The notes: generated by a model from the letters alone, not told the origin. DNA of 32,137 bases from Anaerolineae bacterium (GCA_028285185.1 JANQQD010000006.1:1-32137), one strand, 5' to 3'; shown: positions 1-8,936, counted from the first letter of the stretch. A program made the numbers and translations.

Positions 1-687
1 CAGGCCGCCGAAGCCCGTTTCGAAAACGCTGACCTCTGCGATCAGCGTCTGCAGATGGTCCAGCGCGAGGTCGACCGTCGCCACGCCGATGGCCGTGCCC
101 CCTTCCATGATGGGCGCAGACGCGGTCGTCATCAGCACGCTGGAGCCGGCGATCTCATAGGCATAGGTGTCGGTCAGCACCAATGCCCGGCGCGCGATCG
201 GCAGGTCGTACCATTCCTCTGACCCGCTGCCCTCACCCATCAAGAGAGGCTCCCACGCCACCGTGTCGCCGTCCCAATAGAAGTAGGGGACCAGCAGCCC
301 CGACGGGTCGCTGTAGCCGACACCGGCCTGGTCCGCATCGGCGCCGATCACGTCCGGCTCGACGCCAAGTCCACCGCCGACGAACTGGGGATTGGCTGCG
401 ATGGTCTGGCCGACCACCTCGGCGTAGGCCCTGCGATCCGTCACCCCGACGTCTCTTAAGCCGGCGAGTGCCGATGCCATGGTCCTTGCGGCGCTATTGG
501 CTTCGCCGATCACGGCCTGGACCGTCGATGCGATTGCCAGCCCGCGGTGCTCCAGCGTCTCCTGGCCGACATCCTCGGAATAGGTGTTCTGCTGGGTGGC
601 GACGTATCCAAAGCTCAGGGCGAATCCGACAACCGTCACCGCGGCCGCCATGAGCACGATACGCAACGACAACGAGATGTTCGTCAC
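1..687 (-). CDS. Cache-domain sensor (probable chemoreceptor or related signalling protein), N-terminal part
   Basis: The window holds the first 229 codons; the rest lies beyond the left edge. Residues about 7-28 form a hydrophobic transmembrane helix right after a short cytoplasmic start (MTNISLSLR). A periplasmic region follows with features of a double-Cache (dCACHE_1) sensor: a helix containing TVQAVIGEANSAARTMA, then FVGGGLGVEPD, a PYFYW stretch, EWYDLP, and AYEIAGSSVLMTTASAPI followed by GVATVDLALD. This arrangement is typical of methyl-accepting chemotaxis proteins and of some Cache histidine kinases and cyclases, so the output domain cannot be named. The GTG at 687 is chosen because GAGGG lies about nine bases upstream and it keeps the membrane anchor whole; the ATG at 651 would cut the helix. 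The likely role is sensing an extracellular small molecule such as an organic acid or amino acid. Confidence 0.8.
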   Translation of the reverse strand, partial: MTNISLSLRIVLMAAAVTVVGFALSFGYVATQQNTYSEDVGQETLEHRGLAIASTVQAVIGEANSAARTMASALAGLRDVGVTDRRAYAEVVGQTIAANPQFVGGGLGVEPDVIGADADQAGVGYSDPSGLLVPYFYWDGDTVAWEPLLMGEGSGSEEWYDLPIARRALVLTDTYAYEIAGSSVLMTTASAPIMEGGTAIGVATVDLALDHLQTLIAEVSVFETGFGGL

Positions 688-993
688 GGCTGGACCCTCA
701 CGTGTTGGGCGAGCATCACCGACCGCTCGCGGCTGGTGCCGCGTCGGTGTTGTCGCTGTATGACATCCAAGAGCGCCCAGCCGCGAACGGCGGTCGGGGC
801 ATTGGGACGGTTAACGATCCAGAGAACCTGCGCGGGCATCCGGGGAAATGCGATGTATTGTCGAATTTCCGCTCGCCATTGCCCGCGATCCTTGATGCGT
901 GTTGGCGCCAAGGACCCTAAGGCAGCGCCGTTAATCGCGAGTAAACGCCCCGGTGTCTATTCGCGTTCTGGCTGTTGCCTGCGTCCAACCGCC
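688..993. other. Intergenic region, no gene seen
   Basis: These 306 bases separate two leftward genes. Short open frames exist on both strands but have no ribosome-binding site and no recognisable protein features. The right part is less GC-rich on the leftward strand (around GCGATTAACGG and TTCGACAATAC) and probably carries the promoter of the Cache sensor. No convincing -35/-10 pair or terminator was seen. Confidence 0.5.
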
Positions 994-1692
994 TCAGTCA
1001 TCGGGGAAAGTGACGCTGATCAGATCGAAGACATCGCGGTCCGGCTCGGACGTCCCGTATTGATGGGCATCTTCTATCTTGAGCGGCAGGCCGAAGTCTG
1101 GATGGAACCACCGCGTGTAGGTGCTGACGCTCTGCGTCCCGGTATCGTCCTCACCGAAGTCGAGCGTCAGCCGCACCTTAATGGCGGGCAGACGGCCCAA
1201 TGCGGTGTCGATGCGTTCCGCCTCGAGCACCTCGATCGTCGCGCCGATCACGTTCATGGGATCGTAGACGTCGTCGAGAAGGATCTCGATCGAGCGGTAC
1301 TGTGCCTCGAAACCCGGCGTCAGCGGCCACGCATTGGCCAGGGCTGTCCGGTCGAAGAGATAGACCGAGCGGTCGACGACCTCTCCGTCCTCAATCAGTT
1401 CCCACCTGTACCATTCGATGCCGAAGGCGTAAGTGATCCGCTCAAGGCCAAAAACTGGGCTGTCGCTCTCGACTATGACGGCCGCGGAGTCGGGAAGCAC
1501 GCCGGTGACCGTCAATGAATAACCGTCGGAGTACTCCACCACGGTTCCCACCGGCGGTAGAGGATAGCCCGAATGATCTCCAGCAGTCGGGAACGGATCG
1601 GCTATCGCCTCGCCGGCTGCCGCAAGCCCCGCCAGCAGGGTGAGCGCCGCCAAAGGCCAGCTCGTGATGCACTGTCTTCCGGTCAGCCGCAT
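994..1692 (-). CDS. Secreted protein of unknown function, 232 aa
   Basis: The N-terminus has a Sec-type signal peptide: positively charged start (MRLTGRQ), a hydrophobic core at about residues 9-26 and a likely cleavage site near AAGEAIA-D at about 31. The mature part is acidic and predicted rich in beta strands, with aromatic-rich segments (TYAFGIEWYRWEL, TYTRWFHPDFGLPLKIED). The last segment resembles the end of periplasmic proteins that report on a converted or measured quantity (wide DUF3108-like style), but this is only an impression. The ATG at 1692 has AGGGACGG upstream. The function is not recognised. The gene is probably monocistronic, followed after 306 bases by the Cache sensor on the same strand. 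Confidence 0.7.
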   Translation of the reverse strand: MRLTGRQCITSWPLAALTLLAGLAAAGEAIADPFPTAGDHSGYPLPPVGTVVEYSDGYSLTVTGVLPDSAAVIVESDSPVFGLERITYAFGIEWYRWELIEDGEVVDRSVYLFDRTALANAWPLTPGFEAQYRSIEILLDDVYDPMNVIGATIEVLEAERIDTALGRLPAIKVRLTLDFGEDDTGTQSVSTYTRWFHPDFGLPLKIEDAHQYGTSEPDRDVFDLISVTFPDD

Positions 1693-1895
1693 GTCTCGCC
1701 GTCCCTGTTCTTGTCGTTCGGCGCAGCCGTGGATGTCGCCGCGTTGGGGAAAGGGTGGCGGCCAGAGCGGCCGGTGGCAAGCCCCTGCGCCGGGGCAGTC
1801 AGCGAAAAGAACGGCTCACGGCCAGAATGGCTGCAGGGGCGTGGCGGCCATCGGCCCATACGGCGTGGCTGGAGCCAAGAGACCGGTGCGCAAAC

Positions 1896-3083
1896 TCATG
1901 ATCGGGGTCTCTCCAGGGCCGGCTGCAGTGTCGGCTCGTCAGGGCGGAAGAATGCCGCGCCGCCAAGCGTAGCGATCAGATAGATGCCGGCGGTCGCACC
2001 ATAGAAGCCTGCCGCGCCGAGGGTGTCGATGACGCCGCCGACCAGGATCGGCGACGCCACGGCCGCAATGGCATAGACCGCCGCAAAGGCCGCCGTGGCC
2101 GCTGTCAGCGCCTCGCCCACGAAGCGGTCGCCGATCAGGGCCAGCCCGCCGGTGTAGAGGCCGTAGTTGGCGCCGCCCCAGATCAGCATCAGACACGCGG
2201 CCGGCCAAACGCCGAAGCGGTCTGCGAAGGCCAAGACTGCCGAGCAGCCGAGCGAGAGCAGGCAGCAGCCGAGAATGGTCCGGCGGCGTCCGATGCGGTC
2301 CAGCGCTATACCGATCAGCGGCTGGCCGATCAGCAGGCCGATGTGGAAGATGGTGACGAACAGCGCCCCCGTCTCAACCGGATGCGACTGCGTCAGCGCG
2401 ATGATCGGCAGCAGGCTGATGACGACCGCATCGATCGCTGACGCCACGGTCAGGAAGCCGAAGGCGAAGGGAAAGGCCGCAACGGCGGGCAGGATCCTCA
2501 GGGCCGACGTGGGGCGGACCGATCGGTCGACCGGTGCCTCAGCGGCCCGAAGCGGGAGAAGCGCCAGCACCGTGATGCCGGCGCAGACTGAGAGCAGCAG
2601 CGCTGGACGGTCCGGCATCAGCGCCACAACGGCGGGCCCGGCCACGAACCCCAGCGCCACAGCGGCGGCGTAGATGCCCATGACCCGGCCACGCCGCTCC
2701 GGCGTGGTGAAGACGTTGAGCGCGGTTTCGGCGACGACGAACAGCATGTTGGCGCCGCAGCCCAAAAGGAAGCGCATGGCGAAAAGCAGCCAGTAATCCC
2801 GCGCGATCGCCAATGCGGCCAGCGCAAACGCCATGGCGACGATGCCGATCAGCGCCGTGCGTCCGGCGCCGACCCGGCGGCTGACGATCGGCACAACGGC
2901 GACGCCGACCAGAAGACCCAGCCCGGTCGCCGCCGCGTTGAGGCCGTTCCAGGTGCCCGTGACCCGGTCGGCCAGCACGATCCCCAACAGCGGATAGGTC
3001 GTGCCCATGGCAAAGCCGTAAATCAGCACGCCGGCGATCAAAGCGGCGATGACGCCGGTTGTGCTGTGTCGCTGTCCTGTCAT
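1896..3083 (-). CDS. MFS transporter, 12 transmembrane helices
   Basis: A 395-residue hydrophobic protein with about 12 predicted helices in two sets of six, the usual size for a major facilitator superfamily carrier. Between helices 2 and 3 is VSRRVGAGRTALIG, and the equivalent place in the second half reads LDRIGRRRTILG, which fits the MFS A-motif D-R-x-G-R-R. A further cytoplasmic loop reads NVFTTPERRGRVMG. The substrate cannot be read from the sequence; proton-driven efflux or uptake is the usual mode. The ATG at 3083 is preferred to a TTG at 3110 because GAGG lies six bases upstream. It is divergent from a LysR-type regulator 106 bases away, which is the natural candidate for its control. 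Confidence 0.85.
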   Translation of the reverse strand: MTGQRHSTTGVIAALIAGVLIYGFAMGTTYPLLGIVLADRVTGTWNGLNAAATGLGLLVGVAVVPIVSRRVGAGRTALIGIVAMAFALAALAIARDYWLLFAMRFLLGCGANMLFVVAETALNVFTTPERRGRVMGIYAAAVALGFVAGPAVVALMPDRPALLLSVCAGITVLALLPLRAAEAPVDRSVRPTSALRILPAVAAFPFAFGFLTVASAIDAVVISLLPIIALTQSHPVETGALFVTIFHIGLLIGQPLIGIALDRIGRRRTILGCCLLSLGCSAVLAFADRFGVWPAACLMLIWGGANYGLYTGGLALIGDRFVGEALTAATAAFAAVYAIAAVASPILVGGVIDTLGAAGFYGATAGIYLIATLGGAAFFRPDEPTLQPALERPRS

Positions 3084-3114
3084 CGATGCCTCGTCGGGGG
3101 AGCCATTCAAGGCA

Positions 3115-3144
3115 GCTATAAGCAGTATTGTAACGCACGCTCAA
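3115..3144 (-). promoter_or_regulatory. Possible promoter for the MFS gene
   Basis: On the leftward strand TTGAGC (3144-3139) is followed after 18 bases by TATAGC (3120-3115), each matching four of six sigma-70 consensus bases. It lies about 32 bases before the chosen MFS start, inside the 106-base divergent gap where a LysR operator would also be expected. A perfect TTGACA at 3164-3159 has no good -10 partner. Weak evidence only. Confidence 0.25.
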
Positions 3145-3189
3145 ACGCCGATATTCTTGTCAAGCGAGCCTTTTTGATAAGCATAAGCC

Positions 3190-4095
3190 ATGCGAAAGCT
3201 TCCCAACCTGAATGCCCTGCGCGCGTTCGAAGCGGCCGCACGGCACGGCAGCTTCGCCAGGGCGGCGGAGGAACTGGGCGTGGCACACACAGCGGTCAGC
3301 CGTCATGTGCGCAATCTGGAGGCAGAGCTGGGCGTCGCCCTGTTCGAGCGGCATCCGCGCCATGTGGTGCTGACCGGCGAGGGCAGCCTGCTCGCCCGAA
3401 CCGTTGCAGACGCCCTGTCGGGCCTCGAGCTCGGCTCCAGCCGGTTACGCTATGGCGGCGGGCGCAGTACGGTGGTGATCGATGTGGAATCCGATCTGGC
3501 GACGCGGTGGCTGATGCCGCGTCTTTCGGACGGCGGCTTGGATGCGCTGGGGGTCGATGTCGATATCCGCTGCCGGCCGGACCCGCCGCGCACCGTGTTG
3601 GGCGATGTCGACCTGGCGTTGACATGGGGGGCAGCCGCCTGCGTCGGCTTCAGGGCCGAGCCGTTCCTGGATTTCGAAGTCTTTGCCGTATGTGCGCCCT
3701 CTCTGCTGGCGGCCGGCCCGGCGGCGGATGATCCGGCGTTCTATCGGTCGCACCGGCTGATCCACGAACGCGGCCTCTTCTGGTGGCGCGCCTTTCTGGA
3801 GCGGTTGGGCGGCCATATCGAGGATGCGCGCGCCCATCTGTTCGTCAACCGCGCGCATCTGAGCATCGACGCCGCTGCCCGGGGCCTTGGCCTGGCAATC
3901 GGCGACAACGTGGTGTGCGCCGAGTACCTGGCGGTGGGCTCGTTGGTGCGGCTGCCCGGGCCGGTGCTGCCCAGCCGGGAAAGGTACTATCTGTTGGTGC
4001 CCGACACGGCCGTGCTGTCACGGCCGGTGCGCAGCGTGCGTGACTGGCTGGTAGATCGGGCTGTCGAGACGGAACGCAGGAGGGCCGCAGTCTGA
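3190..4095 (+). CDS. LysR-type transcriptional regulator, GcvA-like
   Basis: 301 residues, the family's normal length. The N-terminal winged helix-turn-helix reads LNALRAFEAAARHGSFARAA and then AHTAVSRHVRNLEAELG at about residues 8-50; the opening P-x-L-x-A-L-R-A-F-E-A-A-A-R-x-x-S-F is characteristic of the GcvA subgroup. The effector-binding domain (about 90-290) has DVDLALTWG and the SIDAAARGLGLAIGDN segment typical of GcvA-like proteins. It lies divergent to an MFS transporter and probably controls that gene and itself; the inducer is unknown. The start ATG has no strong ribosome-binding site. Confidence 0.88.
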   Translation: MRKLPNLNALRAFEAAARHGSFARAAEELGVAHTAVSRHVRNLEAELGVALFERHPRHVVLTGEGSLLARTVADALSGLELGSSRLRYGGGRSTVVIDVESDLATRWLMPRLSDGGLDALGVDVDIRCRPDPPRTVLGDVDLALTWGAAACVGFRAEPFLDFEVFAVCAPSLLAAGPAADDPAFYRSHRLIHERGLFWWRAFLERLGGHIEDARAHLFVNRAHLSIDAAARGLGLAIGDNVVCAEYLAVGSLVRLPGPVLPSRERYYLLVPDTAVLSRPVRSVRDWLVDRAVETERRRAAV

Positions 4096-4280
4096 CGGCA
4101 ATCACAAGGGGGCGCCCGCCGCCTTGAATTCCGGTCAACACGACAGGCGCGAACAGTCGGCACCTTTGCAAACGATCATGTCATACTGAGCCACTGGGTC
4201 GGGCGGCCAGTGTGATGGCTGCCTTTGAGTCAGCGGGGACGTCCTGCAAGGCCCTGCGTTAGATAAGGATTGGACGCGTC

Positions 4281-4769
4281 ATGACCATCAGAACTTCGCT
4301 TTGGACGGCATGCTTGTTGAGCTGTGTGATGGTCGTTCCCGAGCGTGCCGCCGGCGACGATGGGTACAGCTGGTTTGCCGTCGACAACAAGATCGGCCTG
4401 GCGCACCCAAGTGAACCGCTGAACTACGTGGCATTCTGGATGGACTGCCACGATGCGGAACAGCCATGGCTGGTTGGCGATGTCTATATGGCGTACGTCG
4501 ATCTTGGCTGGGAGTCGCCTCTTGCCGGGGAGATTGATCTGACCGTTCAATTGGGTGAGGCGACCTTCAATTTGGTCGCCGAAGGAATAGTCAATGACAT
4601 GGACGGCGGCTATCTGCTGCGAGCGGATATGGCACAGCCCCTCGATTTCTTGCAGCGATTGGGCGAGAGTGACGCGATCGCGATTTCCGCTTCGGGCAAA
4701 CAATTCGCTGCCGACGTAGGGAATGCGGCGGAGGCGGCGAGCGCTATGCTGGCGGCATGCCCCAGCTGA
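4281..4769 (+). CDS. Small secreted protein of unknown function, 162 aa
   Basis: A signal peptide covers about residues 1-24 (MTIRTSLWTACLLSCVMVVP, likely cleavage after ERAAG). The mature part of about 138 residues has two cysteines, one in WMDCHD and one four residues from the end, that could form a disulfide. The C-terminal pattern, an FxDxL-like strand followed by a helix rich in Ala and a final Cys, recalls small periplasmic proteins of Alphaproteobacteria such as IalB-like or type VI-associated proteins, but no family can be assigned. The ribosome-binding site is weak. It follows the LysR gene by 185 bases in the same direction and is probably transcribed separately. Confidence 0.6.
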   Translation: MTIRTSLWTACLLSCVMVVPERAAGDDGYSWFAVDNKIGLAHPSEPLNYVAFWMDCHDAEQPWLVGDVYMAYVDLGWESPLAGEIDLTVQLGEATFNLVAEGIVNDMDGGYLLRADMAQPLDFLQRLGESDAIAISASGKQFAADVGNAAEAASAMLAACPS

Positions 4770-5155
4770 TCGCCATGGTGTCCGTTGCCGGACGCCTGTG
4801 GTGACGGCGCAGCGCATATCACCGACTCTTCCAGCGTTGCACGGATCAACCCCGGGAACCGGCGGCACGGGATCCTGTAATCATTGATTGTATTGCGTGC
4901 CGATGTGCCGCCTCGGATCACCATCCCAAGGCATTCCTCCATAGAAAAGCCCATGACAGCGCGGCGGAGGCGGTCAGAGACGCACATCCGCGCCGATGCA
5001 CGTGATGCCGTTCCGCCGCGAAATCGCCCGGAGCTGAATGTACCGCCCGCTGTCGGCGGAGCGTAGGAACAGCGCGATCTGGCGAGGGCTCCGCTCTTCG
5101 CGTCGACATCTTCGGCGACACCGCACGCGAGCGCTGTCGCAGGGCGGATTGTCGC
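4770..5155. other. Intergenic region, no gene seen
   Basis: This 386-base stretch lies between the small secreted protein and the GntR regulator. Open frames of 60-150 codons on both strands show the Arg/Ser/Pro-rich composition of random GC-rich DNA and lack ribosome-binding sites. No terminator, repeat or RNA gene was recognised. Confidence 0.5.
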
Positions 5156-5184
5156 TTGACTGAATCATCTGGTCCGACAATACT
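5156..5184 (+). promoter_or_regulatory. Promoter with an embedded GntR/FadR-type operator
   Basis: TTGACT (5156-5161) and AATACT (5179-5184) are separated by exactly 17 bases. Between them, 5170-5180 reads TGGTCCGACAA, one mismatch from the FadR/FCD-family operator form TGGTCNGACCA. The predicted transcription start near 5191 leaves a leader of about 22 bases before the ATG at 5213. An operator overlapping the -10 region fits negative autoregulation by the GntR protein encoded directly downstream, relieved by its ligand. Confidence 0.5.
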
Positions 5185-5212
5185 ACCAACAGAATCTCCA
5201 CGGGCCGACGCC

Positions 5213-5923
5213 ATGCCCAGCCGTTTCCAGACCCTGCCTCGCACCACGACGGTTTCCGCGGTCATCGATGTGATCCGCGAGAAGATCCGGTCGGGCGAAC
5301 TGGCCCAGGGTGATGCGCTTCCGTCGGAACGGGAACTTTCGGAAAGCCTGGGTGTCAGCCGCACGACGTTGCGCGAGGCCCTGCGTGTGCTGAAAGCCTA
5401 CGGCGTGATCGAGACGCGCCAGAAGGTTGGAGCCACCGTGGTCAACCGCGGGCTGGCAGCGGCCCTAGAGATCCAGTCCTTCAGTGCCCACCACGACCGG
5501 GCATCGTTCCTCGACATCCAGCAGTTCCGCCGGCTGGTCGAGGTCGGCTCGATCGTCGAAACCATCGCCCGCATCCGGCCGGAAGAGATTGAGAGCCTGC
5601 GCCAGCATGTGCGCGCCATGACCCGCGACCTGCCGCCGGAGCAGTTGGCGCGGATGGACCTGGAGTTTCACCGCCGCCTGCTGGAGATCGCCGGAAATCA
5701 GACGGTGCTGCAGATCTACGACGTGCTGGAACGGCCGATCGTAGAGATCATGACGATCGGCAAGACCAGCCGGGACGACTTCGTCACGGACGAAAGCCAT
5801 CTGGCCCTGTTGCGCGCGATAGAAGACGGCGACCACGCGGCGGCCCAGCGGGTGATGTCCGACCATCTCGATATCGGCCTTCGCTATCTCGGAGAAGAGG
5901 GAACGGACGGTCAGGCGGCGTGA
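5213..5923 (+). CDS. GntR-family regulator, FadR/FCD subfamily
   Basis: 236 residues. The N-terminal winged helix (about 12-75) has IREKIRSGELAQGDALPSE, then LGVSRTTLREALRVLKAYG, the hallmark GntR recognition region. The C-terminal all-helical FCD domain carries the usual metal-binding pattern: D and H in MDLEFHRRLLEIAGN, H in DESHLALLRAI and H in MSDHLDIGL. The ATG at 5213 is chosen; a TTG at 5156 would add 19 residues but is the -35 element of the likely promoter. The gene is followed in the same direction by a TRAP transporter and a sugar-acid dehydrogenase, so it is most likely the local repressor responding to the transported acid. FCD regulators commonly bind small organic or sugar acids. 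Confidence 0.9.
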   Translation: MPSRFQTLPRTTTVSAVIDVIREKIRSGELAQGDALPSERELSESLGVSRTTLREALRVLKAYGVIETRQKVGATVVNRGLAAALEIQSFSAHHDRASFLDIQQFRRLVEVGSIVETIARIRPEEIESLRQHVRAMTRDLPPEQLARMDLEFHRRLLEIAGNQTVLQIYDVLERPIVEIMTIGKTSRDDFVTDESHLALLRAIEDGDHAAAQRVMSDHLDIGLRYLGEEGTDGQAA

Positions 5924-6075
5924 TTGCCAAAACCCGGTCCGCCAGGCGGGCAGGGCAGACGGCATGTCGGAACACGGAAACGGCGAACACATGATCCCGG
6001 CCGCCGCTTCCGTCGAACGGTCCAGGCAGTGCAATCCCGGACCGGCATCATGAGCGAAACGAGGAGGAATCGAGG

Positions 6076-7056
6076 ATGTTCCCACTGACACGACGGCAAT
6101 TCGGCGGCCTGGCCGGTGCTGCGGCTGCGACCACGCTGCTGCCCCATCAGCGCGCGCGGGCGGAAGAGGTCTTGCGCTTCTCCCACATCGCCAATGAAGA
6201 CAACACTTGGCACCTTGGCGCGCTGGAATTCGCCCGTCTGGTCGAAGAGAAGACCAACGGCGAGGTGGTCTGCGAGGTCTATCCCAACTCCAGCCTCGGC
6301 ACCGAGCGCGAGACGCTGGAGGGGATCCCCCTTGGCCTCGCGGACCTCACCATCACCAGCGACAGCATGGCCCAGTGGGCCCCCAGCATCCTGGCCATGT
6401 CGCACTGCTTCCTGTTCCGCGATTCCGACCATGTGCTGCGTTTCATGGAGAGCGAACTCGCCGATCAGATTAAGCAGGAGGTGATCTCGCAGGCGCGGCT
6501 GCGGCCGATCGGATACTTCCTGCGCGGCCCCCGCTATCTCACCTCGAAGCGCCCGATCAACACCATCGACGATGTCCAGGGCTTCAAGCTGCGTGTACCC
6601 AACGTGCCCATGTTCATCGATGATTGGAGTGCCATTGGCGCCAATCCCACGCCCATGGCCTTCGCCGAGGTGTTCGGCGCCATGCAGCAGGGCGTGATCG
6701 ACGGCCAGGAAAACCCGTTCGCCCTGATCGACAGCGCAAAGTTCTACGAGGTTCAGGACTACGTGAACCTGACCGCCCATGTGCGCCAGGCGATCTATGT
6801 GGTGATCGGCGACGACCGCCTGCAGGCCATGCGGCCGGAGCATCAAGACGCCGTGATGGAAGCGGCGGCCGAGATGCAGGCCTACGAGCGTGATCTCTTC
6901 TGGGCGAAGGAGACGGAGCTGGAAGAGGTACTGAAGGGCCACGGGATGGAGTTCATCGAAACCGAACTCGGCCCGTTCGTCGAGGCCGTACAGAACGTGA
7001 TCCCCGAGAAGCATCCCGAGCTGGTGGAAGCCGTCGAGGCCATCCAGGCGATGTAA
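6076..7056 (+). CDS. dctP: TRAP transporter solute-binding protein, DctP family
   Basis: 326 residues, normal for the family. The N-terminus carries a Tat-type signal, LTRRQFGGLAGAAAATTLL, ending near ARA at about residue 29, so the protein probably folds before export. The mature part shows DctP features: LRFSHIANEDNTWHLGALEFARLVEEKT near the start, VYPNSSLGTERE, and the segment GFKLRVPN with the conserved Arg that binds a substrate carboxylate, followed by AFAEVFGAMQQGVIDGQENP. It captures an organic acid, here probably a sugar acid, in the periplasm and hands it to the DctQM membrane proteins encoded next. A strong ribosome-binding site (GAGGAGGAA) precedes the ATG. Confidence 0.93.
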   Translation: MFPLTRRQFGGLAGAAAATTLLPHQRARAEEVLRFSHIANEDNTWHLGALEFARLVEEKTNGEVVCEVYPNSSLGTERETLEGIPLGLADLTITSDSMAQWAPSILAMSHCFLFRDSDHVLRFMESELADQIKQEVISQARLRPIGYFLRGPRYLTSKRPINTIDDVQGFKLRVPNVPMFIDDWSAIGANPTPMAFAEVFGAMQQGVIDGQENPFALIDSAKFYEVQDYVNLTAHVRQAIYVVIGDDRLQAMRPEHQDAVMEAAAEMQAYERDLFWAKETELEEVLKGHGMEFIETELGPFVEAVQNVIPEKHPELVEAVEAIQAM

Positions 7057-7131
7057 TGTAGGATTGGCGGGCCGACGCCGGGCGGCATCCCGGCGCCGGT
7101 CCGCACTATCTTTCTGTCGAAAGAACAAGCC

Positions 7132-7659
7132 ATGCGGGCCCCGACCCCGTTCCGGCAATGGCAGTGGATCTGCGAGATCCTGGGCACGTTTCTCGGCGGC
7201 GTGATGATCGCCGTCGTCGTCTACCAGGTGATTGCCCGCTACACGCCCGTGCCCTTGGCGCCGTGGACGGAAGAGGCGGCGCGCTTCCTGTTCATCTGGA
7301 CGACCGCGTTGATCGCCGGGCCGGCCTATGTCCGCGGTGCCTATATCGGTGTCGATCTGGTGCCCGTGCTGCTGCCGGACCGTGTCTTCCGGTGGTGGAT
7401 GCGGATCCTGCATCTCGGCGCGCTGATCTTTGCCTTTGAGCTGATGCGCCGCGGCCTCGACCTCGGCGAGCGTACGATGAACCAGTCGACGCCGGGCCTC
7501 GGCATCACCATGGGCTACATCAACGGCGCCATGGGCTTTGCCGGGCTGAACCTGCTGGTGATGGTCATCGGCACGATCCTGATGCCGCAGCGCAGGGCGG
7601 CGTACGGCGAGACGCTTGAAACGGCCGAGGCCATGCAGTCGGCGAAAGGCGACGGCTGA
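7132..7659 (+). CDS. dctQ: TRAP transporter small permease, DctQ family
   Basis: 175 residues with four predicted transmembrane helices, as usual for DctQ. The motif W-T-E-E-A-A-R-F-L-F-I-W (about residues 44-55) is the family's signature, followed by GAYIGVDLVP. It pairs with the large DctM subunit in the inner membrane. The gene lies 75 bases after dctP and its TGA stop overlaps the ATG of dctM by one base, showing translational coupling. Confidence 0.92.
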   Translation: MRAPTPFRQWQWICEILGTFLGGVMIAVVVYQVIARYTPVPLAPWTEEAARFLFIWTTALIAGPAYVRGAYIGVDLVPVLLPDRVFRWWMRILHLGALIFAFELMRRGLDLGERTMNQSTPGLGITMGYINGAMGFAGLNLLVMVIGTILMPQRRAAYGETLETAEAMQSAKGDG

Positions 7660-8936
7660 TGGGCATTCTCTTGACCAGCTTCGCCGCCTTCCTGGCGGCC
7701 GGCATGCCGATCGCCTTCGTGCTCGGTGTGTCTTGCCTGATCTACATCCATTTCTTCAGCAGCTTCCCGCCGATCGTGCTGGCGCAGCGCATGATCGCGG
7801 GCATGAACACCTGGGTGTTCCTGGCCGTGCCACTGTTCATCCTGGCCGGCAACCTGATGAACGCCACGGGCATCACCGACAAGCTGATCGGCTCCGTCAA
7901 CAGCTTCGTCGGCCATATCCGCGGCGGGCTGGCGCTGGCGAATGTGCAGGCCAGCATGCTGTTCGCCGGCGTCTCGGGCACGGCCGTCGGTGATACGGCC
8001 AGCATCGGCAGCATCATGATCCCGGCGATGAAACGGGAGGGCTATAGCGCCGACTATTCCGCCGCGGTTACGGCATCGTCTTCGGTGATCGGGCCGATCA
8101 TCCCGCCCAGCCTGCCGATGATCATCGTCGCGGCGATCCTCAATCTCTCAGTCGGACGCATGTTCATCGGCGGCATCGTGCCGGGCATCCTGTTGGGCAC
8201 CGGCCTGATGCTGGTCGCCTATGTGCTTGCGCGCCGCGCCGGCCACCCGAAGCGCCCGCGCGTACCGTGGGCGGAGCGGTTGCGCACGCTTGGGTCGGCG
8301 CTGGAAGCGATCATGATGCCGGTGATCATCATCGGCGGCATCGTCGGCGGCGTGTTCACGCCGACGGAAGCAGCCGGCGTCGCCTGCGCCTATGCCCTGA
8401 TCGTCGGCGTCATGATCGAGCGCACGCTGCCCTTGAAGGCCATCCCCCGCGTGATCCTCGACTCCCTGATCATGGGGGTCCCGATCATGATCCTTGTCGG
8501 CACATCGACCGTGTTCTCGTGGATCCTGATCGCGGAGCGTGTGCCGCAGATGATCGCCGAGCTGTTGTTCGCCATCTCCACCGACAAGATCGTGATCCTG
8601 CTGATCATCAACGTGTTCCTGCTGTTCATCGGCACGTTCATGGAGACCAACGCGGCGATCCTGATCCTCTTTCCGGTGCTGTTCACCATCGTGCCGGAGA
8701 TCGGCATCGACCCGATCCAGTTCGCGCTGATGATGATCGTCAATCTGATGATCGGGCTGACCACACCGCCCATGGGGGTCTGCCTGTTCGTCTCCGGCAG
8801 CATCGCGAAGGAGTCGATCTTCAAGATCGTGGGCCAGCTCTGGCCCTTCTATGTCGTGCTGATCGGGGTTCTGCTGGCGGTCACGTTCGTCCCGCAGGTA
8901 ACCTTGTTCCTGCCGTCCCTGGTCTACGGTTCCTGA
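7659..8936 (+). CDS. dctM: TRAP transporter large permease, DctM family
   Basis: 425 residues with about 12 hydrophobic helices. Family features include the early MPIAFVLG, the segment PLFILAGNLMNATGI, the loop SGTAVGDTASIGSIMIPAMKREGY, SSVIGPIIPPS and, in the second half, TPTEAAGVACAYAL and GLTTPPMGVCLFV. Na+-driven uptake of the acid delivered by DctP is the expected role. It forms an operon with dctP and dctQ, and the dehydrogenase gene begins 23 bases later. Confidence 0.94.
   Translation: MGILLTSFAAFLAAGMPIAFVLGVSCLIYIHFFSSFPPIVLAQRMIAGMNTWVFLAVPLFILAGNLMNATGITDKLIGSVNSFVGHIRGGLALANVQASMLFAGVSGTAVGDTASIGSIMIPAMKREGYSADYSAAVTASSSVIGPIIPPSLPMIIVAAILNLSVGRMFIGGIVPGILLGTGLMLVAYVLARRAGHPKRPRVPWAERLRTLGSALEAIMMPVIIIGGIVGGVFTPTEAAGVACAYALIVGVMIERTLPLKAIPRVILDSLIMGVPIMILVGTSTVFSWILIAERVPQMIAELLFAISTDKIVILLIINVFLLFIGTFMETNAAILILFPVLFTIVPEIGIDPIQFALMMIVNLMIGLTTPPMGVCLFVSGSIAKESIFKIVGQLWPFYVVLIGVLLAVTFVPQVTLFLPSLVYGS

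Noticed and set aside
547..1518. A 323-codon rightward open frame
   Set aside because: It covers the start of the Cache sensor, the gap and the secreted protein without any ribosome-binding site or family feature; the leftward genes explain the region better.
1781..1796. GCCCC-TGCGCC-GGGGC hairpin beyond the MFS stop
   Set aside because: Short GC stem without a T-run in GC-rich DNA; could be chance.
4918..5364. A 148-codon leftward open frame across the GntR promoter
   Set aside because: Ser/Arg-rich shadow overlapping the helix-turn-helix coding sequence on the other strand.
5911..7413. A 500-codon leftward open frame opposite dctP and dctQ
   Set aside because: It is His/Gly/Arg-rich with no family features and lies opposite two genes with clear TRAP motifs; a high-GC shadow.
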